Virus record (IMG/VR): IMGVR_UViG_3300048928_000238
Location: 1-23,009 of that record
Reading direction: 5' to 3' (one strand)
From: a virus
Length of the DNA: 23,009 bases
Both the position numbers and the translations under genes were made by a program. Below, piece after piece: positions 13,326-19,564 of the stretch (positions within the stretch are counted from its first letter, which is position 1; each line of letters starts with the position of its first letter). Under the pieces are notes generated by a model. That model saw nothing but the letters and a program-made list of their open reading frames with translations. It was not told where the DNA came from and did not search any database.

Positions 13326-14324
13326 TTATTTGTTTTTAAAGATATCTTCACCCATAACCTTAAATACTTCTTTATCTACTACCTTTACCAATACCGATAA
13401 GATCCTCATATACTCCGTGAGTTCAGTTTTCTCGGTTTCATTCTTACTATCGTGCTTTGCAATGCTTAATCTTTGTTCGAGAATGCCTTTAATTTTTTTG
13501 GCAGCATTGACTGTTAATTGTGCCGTTTCTGTGTTGTACTTATTTTCTTTACTGTTTACCTTTGCTACATCCTTTAAGCTTGTAGATCCTTTTTCTTTGT
13601 GCTGCTCATAGACCGCCTTTTGGTCTTCTTTCGTCAACTTTGATAACTCAACAGCGGTGGAGAACTTTATATTGTCTTGCTTTAATTCTTCCTTGAACTC
13701 GGTAGTTAAATTATCGTTTATACTTTCTATCCTGCCGACCTGAGTAGTAGATACATTTAATGCTTCTGCTAATAACTCACGCACCCGCCCAGGTAGCTCA
13801 TGTTCCTTCTTATACTCTTTTAGCAATCCCTTAAGCTGTGACAATTGCTCAACCTTTTCCCAATCGCTTAATTGCCTTGTTGTAGAGTTAGTGTATATTA
13901 GCAAGATTCGCTCTCGTATTTCATCTAGGCTTGTTTCAATACGGCATGGCACTAATTCAAATTGCTTTTTGCCTTCTTCGACTAGTTGTAGGCTTGCAAG
14001 TCTACGACGATGGCCTGCAATGACTTTGTATTTATCAGTATTTGGTATCCTTTTAACTGTAAGGTTCTGATGAATCCCCATAATTTCTATAGAGTCCTTT
14101 AAGTTAGCAACGTCTTCTACTGAATAAAAGTTATCTTGTGATGGTTCTAATTGATAGACACTGATTAGGTCTACCTTAAAATCATTACCCGCCCTTGTTG
14201 TTTCTGCTGAATCAGTATTCAGTGCTTCAGGCCCTTTTGATTTTGAGTTTAATAGACTGGTTAGATTAAACTTACCTTTTGCCACCACTCCACCCCCTTT
14301 TACAAATGTGTCCGATTTGGACAC
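13326..14324 (-). CDS. parB: ParB-family partition protein
   Basis: This 332-residue DNA-binding CTPase-type protein loads on a centromere and is moved by ParA. The N-terminal domain has L-I-S-V-Y-Q-L-E-P-S-Q-D-N-F, then D-L-K-x-S-I-E-I-M-G-I-H-Q-N-L-T-V, and the ParB box V-I-A-G-H-R-R-R-L-A-S (about 103-113). The HTH follows with L-A-E-A-L-N-V-S-T-T-Q-V-G-R-I near 186-200. The C-terminal part is Lys/Glu-rich for dimerisation. It starts at GTG 14324, 7 bases after the parA stop; AGGAG overlaps the parA stop. The first codons lie inside a perfect 25-bp dyad. Residues 1-50 are a low-complexity linker usual for plasmid ParB. Confidence 0.9.
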   Translation of the reverse strand: MSKSDTFVKGGGVVAKGKFNLTSLLNSKSKGPEALNTDSAETTRAGNDFKVDLISVYQLEPSQDNFYSVEDVANLKDSIEIMGIHQNLTVKRIPNTDKYKVIAGHRRRLASLQLVEEGKKQFELVPCRIETSLDEIRERILLIYTNSTTRQLSDWEKVEQLSQLKGLLKEYKKEHELPGRVRELLAEALNVSTTQVGRIESINDNLTTEFKEELKQDNIKFSTAVELSKLTKEDQKAVYEQHKEKGSTSLKDVAKVNSKENKYNTETAQLTVNAAKKIKGILEQRLSIAKHDSKNETEKTELTEYMRILSVLVKVVDKEVFKVMGEDIFKNK

Positions 14325-14328
14325 ATTT
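14304..14328. promoter_or_regulatory. Perfect 25-bp dyad over the parB start (candidate parS/operator)
   Basis: Arms AAATGTGTCC and GGACACATTT with a 5-base centre (GATTT). It covers the parB GTG and first codons and ends 2 bases before the parA stop. It may be the ParB-binding centromere or operator, or an mRNA hairpin that hides the parB start and couples it to parA translation. No second full copy was seen in the window; one arm (TGTGTCC) recurs near 7468. Confidence 0.6.
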
Positions 14329-14330
14329 TT

Positions 14331-15089
14331 CTATTCTCCTAAGTACTCTTTTACAAAGTTCATATAATCTATTGCCGCTCCGCAACGCCTTGAGTATTCA
14401 ATGATTGGCTGACTTGTAAAGGTGCTTTCATCTATTTTCTCTGTTCTTCTGATATGAGTTGCAAAAATAGGATAGTTTCCTTGATTGTTTAAATGGTCTT
14501 CCCCTTGTACATTTACATCGTTCTTAGTAAATTGAGTAACTAGGCATCCCTTGAAGTTTAATGTTGGGTTAAATTCTCGGATTGCTTCAAACTGCTCTGT
14601 TAGCTCTTTTAGTCCGTCAAACGAAAACTGATCTATTTTTATTGGCACTATTACTTCATTGGCAGCAACTAGACTATTTATTACACTGATATTGATATCT
14701 GGTGCATTGTCTATAATGCAGTAATCATATTCTGATTCGATTTGTTGTAAAGCTTTTTTTAAGATGGTTTGCTGTTGCCTTGAAACGTCCATGATAATTT
14801 GTAAGTTAGCATTTAGAAGGTTCATATTTGCACTGATTAAATCTAGGTTGGCGTATTGTGTGTGATGAATAACCTTATGCGTATCATATTTCTTTTCAAT
14901 AAGGAGATCCGCTATACTTGGCATTTCATAACTATGTAGCTTTAAAAATTTGGACGTGTTCCCTTGCTTGTCGTTATCTATGAGCACTACCCGCTTATTA
15001 TAGGTAGTGGCTAATATGTGAGCCATGTTGATGGAGGTTATGGTTTTTGCCACGCCTCCCTTTAAGTTGATTAAGGCTATGATCTTCAT
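14331..15089 (-). CDS. parA: ParA-family partition ATPase
   Basis: This 252-residue Walker-type ATPase drives plasmid or episome segregation. It has the deviant Walker A K-G-G-V-A-K-T (residues 10-16), the A' motif V-V-L-I-D-N-D-K-Q-G-N-T, and Walker B Y-C-I-I-D-N-A-P-D. There is no N-terminal HTH domain, so it belongs to the short class where ParB does the DNA binding and autoregulation. ParB follows immediately. Tailed phages that carry such a pair usually keep their prophage as a plasmid. Confidence 0.93.
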   Translation of the reverse strand: MKIIALINLKGGVAKTITSINMAHILATTYNKRVVLIDNDKQGNTSKFLKLHSYEMPSIADLLIEKKYDTHKVIHHTQYANLDLISANMNLLNANLQIIMDVSRQQQTILKKALQQIESEYDYCIIDNAPDINISVINSLVAANEVIVPIKIDQFSFDGLKELTEQFEAIREFNPTLNFKGCLVTQFTKNDVNVQGEDHLNNQGNYPIFATHIRRTEKIDESTFTSQPIIEYSRRCGAAIDYMNFVKEYLGE

Positions 15090-15102
15090 GTGACACCATC
15101 CT

Positions 15103-15249
15103 TTATGAGTTAACTATCCACGTCTTGTTTTCATTACGTATCAAGCAAGTTTTTTTATATTTACAATCCCCGCATTTATCTTTTATGCCTTTTACCGATT
15201 CTTCTACCCGCCCACGTCTCTCTGTTAGTTCTTCTTTAGCCAGTGCCAT
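15103..15249 (-). CDS. 48-residue Cys-containing protein upstream of parA
   Basis: An ATG after GGGAGG (spacing 10) opens a 48-codon frame beginning M-A-L-A-K-E-E-L-T-E-R-R-G-R-V. Near the C-terminus it has K-C-G-D-C-K-Y-K-K-T-C-L, a compact three-Cys knuckle. The stop is 13 bases before the parA ATG, so it is probably the first gene of the parAB operon. Size and charge suggest a DNA-binding or metal-binding accessory protein. It is not recognised by family. Confidence 0.55.
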   Translation of the reverse strand: MALAKEELTERRGRVEESVKGIKDKCGDCKYKKTCLIRNENKTWIVNS

Positions 15250-15390
15250 TATGTTTTTACCTCCCAAGCTCCGTCAATATATGCGAAAATACAATTCATG
15301 TCTTTACTAAAAACTATCTCCGTTGATTGGTGAACGCTCGTTATGTACTGACTTAGGGTTTTATCACTCTCCCCCCCTCAATCTCAACAT
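15249..15390 (-). pseudogene. Short frame broken at a run of seven G's
   Basis: An ATG at 15390 opens M-L-R-L-R-G-G-E-*. In the next frame, after the G7 run (15371-15377), codons stay open for 38 triplets (K-T-L-S-Q-Y-I-T-S-V-H-Q-S-T, ending W-E-V-K-T) and stop as TAATG on the start of the following gene. Removing one G would join the two into a 47-residue peptide. It may be a frameshifted gene, a slippage-controlled gene, a sequencing error, or no gene: the G-rich run also looks like a ribosome site with no start codon behind it. Confidence 0.3.
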
Positions 15391-15478
15391 TTAAACATTT
15401 ATTTACATTATCAATTAAAATGTGGGAGGAAAAATTTTCTTAATATTAGAATATAGCTATAAAAAGGAGTGTGTTTTT

Positions 15479-15772
15479 ATGGATTCATCTGATAGCGTTG
15501 CTTATTTAGAGGGTATTGAACAGGCTTTAGAAAAATCCGCAGAAAAATTTAGCAATACAACCTATTCTATTGACTTTAGTCATGTTGATCATCACTTGCT
15601 AGAGGATAAAACAATTTCTGCTTTTACGTCAAGAATCATTGTAGATGGTTATGAATATGGTGCTGGCATACCAGTAAATATTGCTACAAAGGTTACTTTT
15701 GATGAAATTGCAGCTTATTTAATCGGACGCGGCGTGGAACAGTATTTATGTCAAATGTCAAATGATAGATAA
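15479..15772 (+). CDS. Isolated plus-strand hypothetical protein
   Basis: The ATG at 15479, 8 bases after AAGGAG, gives 97 residues; the longer open frame from 15422 lacks a better site. It is acidic and begins M-D-S-S-D-S-V-A-Y-L-E-G-I-E-Q-A-L. It later has F-S-H-V-D-H-H-L-L-E-D-K-T-I-S-A-F and T-F-D-E-I-A-A-Y-L-I-G-R-G-V-E-Q-Y. I do not recognise it. It stands alone on the strand opposite to its neighbours with its own terminator, so it is probably prophage-expressed cargo. The acidic character would suit a DNA-mimic or inhibitor, which is a guess. Confidence 0.6.
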   Translation: MDSSDSVAYLEGIEQALEKSAEKFSNTTYSIDFSHVDHHLLEDKTISAFTSRIIVDGYEYGAGIPVNIATKVTFDEIAAYLIGRGVEQYLCQMSNDR

Positions 15773-15786
15773 ATTGTGTTTTTTAT

Positions 15787-15815
15787 TAGCTCTCCTCTAG
15801 AGGGCTATTTTTTTA
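15787..15815 (+). terminator. Terminator of the plus-strand cargo gene
   Basis: TAGCTCTC, loop CTCTA, GAGGGCTA (one T-G pair), then TTTTTTT. A near-copy occurs at 17933-17957. Confidence 0.85.
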
Positions 15816-15850
15816 TCCCGCCCTCCCCAATATAACCTCTCTCCTACCAA

Positions 15851-16756
15851 TTAACCTGATACTGGCCACCCATGTGACTTATAATCTTCAAACTTGCAAA
15901 ACTTCCTAAGCGGTGGCACTGAATTTGACCATCTTTGTAATGCTCTAATCTTTATAGGAGCATTATATTTGTCATAAATCATGACATATGGATTAACGCC
16001 TAAGTCAGTCAAGATTTTAATTCGTTTCATATCTTGTTCAAAAGTTGTGTTATAGTTAGTGAGTATAAAAAACGTTAGCCGATCGGGATGAATGCCAGCA
16101 GCACAAAGTAGATTAATGCCCTTTACTACCTTTTTTGTAATGCCTAAATTGTCATAAGCGAAATGAAGTCGTTTTTCATGTCTCATAGCTGCCAGCAATT
16201 CTGCGTTTTGCTTGTTGACTAGACGAATATCATTTCCTTGAGTAAAATCCACCTTGATTCTCATATCTATGATCTGATTGGCAACCTGCTCCCATATCAG
16301 GGATGCCATTGCATTGTTATCCAGCAGTGTGAGCCTATCACTTAAAGGGTTTAATAAATCCGCTGGCATGGCTACATGATGGATAAATCCTTCTTTTTCA
16401 GGTACTACGCAGAATTTACAATTCCGTATGCAACCTCTGCTAGTAAATCCCATTCCGTAATCAATGCCATAAAGTGTATAATCAGGCTTCATATTTTCAA
16501 TGATTGGTGGCAATCTCTTTTTCAGCTCCCATCCAGTGCCGCCAACCTCCGCGCCCAGGCTTGCATAATATTCAGCTTGCTTACGATTCTCTGTAAATAC
16601 CACTGCAACATATACCTTGTCCACTGGACCAATAAACATATCTTGATAGTCATATGGGAATATAACTTCATGCCCTAATGACTTGTGATATGCAGATATT
16701 TTCATTAAGGCCAAATTAGGTAGCTTCCCATCAATTTGAATTAATCCGATTCTCAA
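15851..16756 (-). CDS. Radical SAM protein coupled to the DNA methyltransferase
   Basis: This 301-residue protein has the radical-SAM signature R-G-C-I-R-N-C-K-F-C (Cys 109, 113, 116), which binds a [4Fe-4S] cluster and cleaves S-adenosylmethionine. Residues 1-90 resemble the N-terminal cobalamin-binding-like domain of B12-type radical SAM proteins (M-R-I-G-L-I-Q-I-D-G, L-A-L-M-K-I-S-A-Y-H), without a clear D-x-H-x-x-G. It starts at TTG 16756 overlapping the methyltransferase TGA, so one ribosome can make both. The substrate is unknown; coupling suggests the methylated cytosine or another base, but a tRNA or protein substrate remains possible. Confidence 0.75.
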   Translation of the reverse strand: MRIGLIQIDGKLPNLALMKISAYHKSLGHEVIFPYDYQDMFIGPVDKVYVAVVFTENRKQAEYYASLGAEVGGTGWELKKRLPPIIENMKPDYTLYGIDYGMGFTSRGCIRNCKFCVVPEKEGFIHHVAMPADLLNPLSDRLTLLDNNAMASLIWEQVANQIIDMRIKVDFTQGNDIRLVNKQNAELLAAMRHEKRLHFAYDNLGITKKVVKGINLLCAAGIHPDRLTFFILTNYNTTFEQDMKRIKILTDLGVNPYVMIYDKYNAPIKIRALQRWSNSVPPLRKFCKFEDYKSHGWPVSG

Positions 16757-17823
16757 CTTATCACCCGCCCATATTCAATTTCAGCTATTGCTTTAAATAT
16801 TGGTAATGGTTGAAGCGTATACACGGCATTACCTAACGCCTTTAACCTTTTAGCCCGATTCTTTATTCCAGTTGCAACCCTTGGAGGTTCATAATCATAT
16901 TGAGGCTGTCCCATAAATGCAGGATTTCCAGGCCAAGGTATAGGGTTATCACATTCTATATCTGTCCACCCTATAGGAAACCCCATAAGGCACTCTACCC
17001 AATCAGGATTTAATTGACCGCCAACCATTTTTGCATATTCGGCTGGAGTTATTGCATCGCGAATGTATTTATCGCTTCTAATCGCTCCACTTGCAGTATG
17101 AGTACCCCACAAATTTCCTGTACGCATTACTGCACCAACTACACTATCCCTATCTTGTTGACTTGGTGGTAATGTACTGTTTTTACCGTCCTGTGCTGTA
17201 GGTGTAGGCCACATTACCCCACATGTCTCACCTGGTCTACTAGATTTATTGCCGACTGCCCAGTTATCAGGCATTTCTCGTATAGTTCCTTTGACCTCGG
17301 CCCCCGCTCTCCGTCGCTCGCTTGCGGAGTGCGCCAGTATAAAGACTCTTTCTCTTTTATGTGAGGCTCCAACATCACAAGCTCCGTAGCAACTCCATCC
17401 AACACCATGCCCCATTTCGGCCAAGTCCCTAAGAACGTCTCCGAACAATTCTCCTCCGTCCACAGAGAGAATTCCTCGAACATTTTCACCGACCATCCAC
17501 CTGGCATTAATTTCGCATGTGATCCTTGCCATTTCAGGCCACAAGTACCGTTCATCAGCTTTTCCTTTACGTTTTCCGGCCATGCTGTTACCCTGACAAG
17601 GGAATCCACCAGCGCAGCCATCGATCTTTCCAATTCCGTCTTTTCTAAGCCTCTCTGCTGTAACTTCTCGTATGTCTTCATATATTGGCACCCCTTGAAA
17701 TCTTTTATTTAATATGGATTGGCAGTATGGATTTTGCTCAACAAAGGCTACTGTTTCAAACCCAACCATGTGAGCCGCTAAGTCTAGACCACCTATCCCT
17801 GAGAATAAGCTAATCCACTTCAA
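16753..17823 (-). CDS. C5-cytosine DNA methyltransferase (Dcm-like)
   Basis: This 356-residue enzyme adds a methyl to C5 of cytosine in DNA. Visible motifs: I, F-S-G-I-G-G-L-D-L-A (7-16); IV, G-G-F-P-C-Q-G-N-S with catalytic Cys 76; VI, E-N-V-R-G-I-L (113-119); VIII, S-H-K-R-E-R-V-F-I-L-A (154-164); X, L-K-A-L-G-N-A-V near the C-terminus. Before motif X lies M-W-P-T-P-T-A-Q-D-G and E-C-L-M-G-F-P-I-G-W, as in many phage methylases. Start is TTG 17823 after GGGAGGGGTGAG. No restriction enzyme gene is nearby, so it probably protects phage DNA. A second long frame overlaps its 5' half. Confidence 0.9.
   Translation of the reverse strand: MKWISLFSGIGGLDLAAHMVGFETVAFVEQNPYCQSILNKRFQGVPIYEDIREVTAERLRKDGIGKIDGCAGGFPCQGNSMAGKRKGKADERYLWPEMARITCEINARWMVGENVRGILSVDGGELFGDVLRDLAEMGHGVGWSCYGACDVGASHKRERVFILAHSASERRRAGAEVKGTIREMPDNWAVGNKSSRPGETCGVMWPTPTAQDGKNSTLPPSQQDRDSVVGAVMRTGNLWGTHTASGAIRSDKYIRDAITPAEYAKMVGGQLNPDWVECLMGFPIGWTDIECDNPIPWPGNPAFMGQPQYDYEPPRVATGIKNRAKRLKALGNAVYTLQPLPIFKAIAEIEYGRVIS
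17214..17681 (-). CDS. Overlapping +1-frame ORF inside the methyltransferase, methylase-associated-like
   Basis: A 155-codon frame with ATG 17681, about 9 bases after AAGGGG, lies wholly inside the methyltransferase gene. It reads S-L-W-T-E-E-N, then G-T-W-P-K-W-G-M-V-L-D-G-V, then L-Y-W-R-T-P-Q-A-S-D-G-E-R-G-P. These resemble from memory the W-P-R-x-G-M-x-x-D-G and T-P-x-A-S-D-G-E pattern in the C-terminal part of phage methylases and their partner proteins. The main frame has its own equivalent further on, so this is not simply a frameshifted tail. It may be a genuine overprinted gene or a chance open frame in GC-richer DNA. Confidence 0.35.
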   Translation of the reverse strand: MKTYEKLQQRGLEKTELERSMAALVDSLVRVTAWPENVKEKLMNGTCGLKWQGSHAKLMPGGWSVKMFEEFSLWTEENCSETFLGTWPKWGMVLDGVATELVMLEPHIKEKESLYWRTPQASDGERGPRSKELYEKCLITGQSAINLVDQVRHVG

Positions 17824-17932
17824 ATACTCACCCCTCCCTCACACTCTAATGTATATAACCCCTACTTATTGGGGATAATTATGTTGACGCATACTCACGC
17901 GTTACATAACTCAACTCTCCCATTCTTGGTAT

Positions 17933-17958
17933 TAGCTCTCTTTTAGAGGGCCCTTTTT
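17933..17958 (+). terminator. Plus-strand terminator without an evident gene
   Basis: AGCTCTC, loop TTTTA, GAGGGC (one T-G pair), then CCTTTTTTA. It closely matches the terminator at 15787. The stretch 17824-17971 has only a doubtful 21-codon plus-strand frame (17881-17946) that ends inside the stem. It may be a small RNA terminator or a relic of a lost cargo gene. Confidence 0.55.
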
Positions 17959-17971
17959 TATGTCTTGAATA

Positions 17972-18043
17972 TTAAGGCATTCCCCGCCCCCGCTGCATGA
18001 GTTTTTCTGCCTTTTTACTACTCCGCTGCCGAGGCTTCTTCAA
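17972..18043 (-). CDS. 23-residue basic peptide after ssb
   Basis: A TTG at 18043 overlaps the ssb TGA (TTGA), the same coupling seen between the methyltransferase and radical-SAM genes. The peptide begins K-K-P-R-Q-R-S-S-K-K-A-E-K and ends R-G-R-G-M-P. It has a net charge of about +9, so nucleic-acid binding is plausible. It may be too short to be real; GAGGAAG lies at a usable distance. Confidence 0.35.
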   Translation of the reverse strand: MKKPRQRSSKKAEKLMQRGRGMP

Positions 18044-18435
18044 AAAGGGATTTCTTCCTCAGGATGTATTTCATATCCAAACCCATCCATTGGACTTTGC
18101 TTACTAGTTGCGGCAGTGTTACTGGATGGATTTTTAGTATCTAAAAATTCTATGTTCTGGGCTACTACGTCGGCAGCTCTCCGTTTTTGACCGTCTTTTT
18201 CATAATCACGAATTTGTAAACGTCCTTCCACTAGTACACGACGGCCTTTTGTAAGGTTGTTTCCACAAACCTCAGCTAACTTGTCCCATACTACGACAGG
18301 AATAAAATCAGCGCGTTTGTTCTCACCGTATCCTGTATCTACTGCCACACTAAAACTTGCAACGGCCTTCCCTGTTTGCGTGTATCTGACATCTGGGTCT
18401 CTAGTTAAACGCCCCACTATGATCACTTTGTTCAA
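18040..18435 (-). CDS. ssb: Single-stranded DNA-binding protein
   Basis: This 131-residue protein begins N-K-V-I-I-V-G-R-L-T-R-D-P-D-V-R-Y-T (OB-fold strands 1-2). It continues with V-A-S-F-S-V-A-V-D, F-I-P-V-V-V-W-D-K-L-A-E and G-R-R-V-L-V-E-G-R-L-Q-I-R, and ends in the acidic tip E-E-E-I-P-F that recruits replication partners. It starts at TTG 18435 after GGAAGGGGG. It lies between rep and the methyltransferase, so it probably coats single strands made by rolling-circle replication. A 34-bp dyad lies just upstream. Confidence 0.95.
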   Translation of the reverse strand: MNKVIIVGRLTRDPDVRYTQTGKAVASFSVAVDTGYGENKRADFIPVVVWDKLAEVCGNNLTKGRRVLVEGRLQIRDYEKDGQKRRAADVVAQNIEFLDTKNPSSNTAATSKQSPMDGFGYEIHPEEEIPF

Positions 18436-18462
18436 ATTATTTCCCCCTTCCTTTTGCCGTTA

Positions 18463-18496
18463 TTTTGTCGGAATTTCTATAAACTATCTGACAAAA
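18463..18496. promoter_or_regulatory. 34-bp dyad, copy 1 (before ssb)
   Basis: TTTTGTC and GACAAAA arms separated by 20 bases; the inner part ends AACTATCT. Copy 2 at 20738-20771 has the same spacing and the shared blocks TTTTGTCGGA and AACTATCTGACA. Being upstream of two separate minus-strand genes fits an operator for an early regulator; a Rep-binding or nick site is also possible. Confidence 0.65.
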
Positions 18497-18514
18497 ATAT
18501 CTGATACTATGTAA

Positions 18515-19273
18515 TTAAGAAACATCCTCATTACTGTGTATTTTTACTAAAATATAATGCTGATATTGGTGTCCATCGTCGTTATAGCCTTCATATGTAT
18601 ATTGCTTATCTATGTAGTAACCTTTTGGGGCTTTGGGTGCTCGCCATTTTTTTGCACTGACTTTTTTTACTTTTATTTTTGGTTTTTTTAGATTACTGCT
18701 TTTGCAAAATCGTTGAGCATAAATGCGACGGTTTTCATCATAAAAGCTTTCAAGAGTATTTTTTATGATATAGGAGGCAAGATTACCGTGATTTTGGCGG
18801 CTATCCATCGGTGTAAATTCTATTCTTGGGTACGGTGTTTCTTCTGTTCCTGCAATTCGTCTCCAAATGTCTGCTATTTTTTGTGCCTCAATATAATTCA
18901 TAACAAGGTGAAAATGAACTGCTCCACGTTTCCCTAGTCCCGCACTCATGATGTATTTTAGTTCTTTATTTGATTTTCGGTATACTTTTCGCACATCTCG
19001 GAAAAACTTAGCTATGTCTGCTTTTGCTTTTTCTTTTGTCGGTCTTACGTTTGCGGGGTAAGTTAGATAAATCCACCAATCTCCAGCTTTAAAATTTGTG
19101 TTAATAAGCCAACGGCATTTATTCTCGGCATTTTTATCATTTTGTCGTTTTTGCTTATCTGATGTTTTATTTGATTTTGGAGCAATTATAATTTTTAAAT
19201 TTTTCCTACCAGATTTATATTTTGTAATTTCAATTGTGTCTCCAGCTTTAACTTCCTTTTCCCAATATCCCAT
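18515..19273 (-). CDS. HUH-type rolling-circle replication initiator
   Basis: This 252-residue protein has the three motifs of HUH endonucleases in order: motif I W-I-Y-L-T-Y-P (67-73), motif II G-A-V-H-F-H-L-V (117-124; metal-binding His 120 and 122), and motif III A-S-Y-I-I-K-N (166-172; nicking Tyr 168). It would nick one strand at an origin and stay attached to the 5' end. The C-terminal part is Lys/Tyr-rich with no helicase motifs, so a host helicase is needed. It starts at ATG 19273; the upstream 290 bases form a leader that contains a divergent small RNA gene. ssb follows. Tailed phages using such Reps are uncommon. Confidence 0.82.
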   Translation of the reverse strand: MGYWEKEVKAGDTIEITKYKSGRKNLKIIIAPKSNKTSDKQKRQNDKNAENKCRWLINTNFKAGDWWIYLTYPANVRPTKEKAKADIAKFFRDVRKVYRKSNKELKYIMSAGLGKRGAVHFHLVMNYIEAQKIADIWRRIAGTEETPYPRIEFTPMDSRQNHGNLASYIIKNTLESFYDENRRIYAQRFCKSSNLKKPKIKVKKVSAKKWRAPKAPKGYYIDKQYTYEGYNDDGHQYQHYILVKIHSNEDVS

Positions 19274-19385
19274 ATCGTCAACCTCTTGATTTATATTTCT
19301 ACTAAGTATTGATTTAACTGTACTTTATTGATAACGTGTGTCGTTAAATTAATACTTTTATCAAGGTATTTAAGCTCTTTTTCGG

Positions 19386-19414
19386 CTGACTTTTTACGCA
19401 TAATGTGCTATAAT
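19386..19414 (+). promoter_or_regulatory. Plus-strand promoter in the rep leader
   Basis: CTGACT, 17-base spacer, TATAAT, with an extended TG before the -10. It is a near-consensus sigma-A promoter reading away from rep, so its RNA is antisense to the rep leader. Confidence 0.75.
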
Positions 19415-19420
19415 AAATTA

Positions 19421-19520
19421 CGTAAAACGTGCATGTCAACCTTAAATTTATTCTTCTACTAGGTCTTTCTAGTAAACCCTTACAAGCTATTTGCAGTAGC
19501 GTGTAAGGGTTTTAGTTTGT
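19421..19520 (+). ncRNA. Candidate antisense RNA over the rep leader (ctRNA-like)
   Basis: A roughly 100-base transcript runs from the promoter at 19386-19414 to a terminator. A small hairpin (TACTAG/CTAGTA, 19457-19476) precedes a long one: AAACCCTTACA (19474-19484) pairs with TGTAAGGGTTT (19502-19512), with inner GCTA/TAGC, then TTTTAGTTTGT. The two hairpins share 3 bases at 19474-19476, so they are partly alternative. There is no ORF with a ribosome site. In rolling-circle plasmids a counter-transcribed RNA in the rep leader sets copy number; position, direction and size fit that role. The long hairpin could instead be part of the replication origin. Confidence 0.55.
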
Positions 19521-19564
19521 CCTCCTCCAATTTAGAATGTGTTCTCTGATATTTGCCCAAGTAG

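Noticed and set aside
15125-15310. 61-codon plus-strand frame upstream of parA
   Set aside because: It is antisense to the better-supported 48-residue Cys protein, which has a ribosome site and operon spacing.
13326-15420. Canonical parS (TGTTTCACGTGAAACA type)
   Set aside because: I did not find it; only the 25-bp dyad at 14304-14328 and the hexamer array remain as centromere candidates.
17881-17946. 21-codon plus-strand frame upstream of a terminator
   Set aside because: It ends inside the terminator stem and has only a weak GGGGAT upstream, so I list only the terminator.
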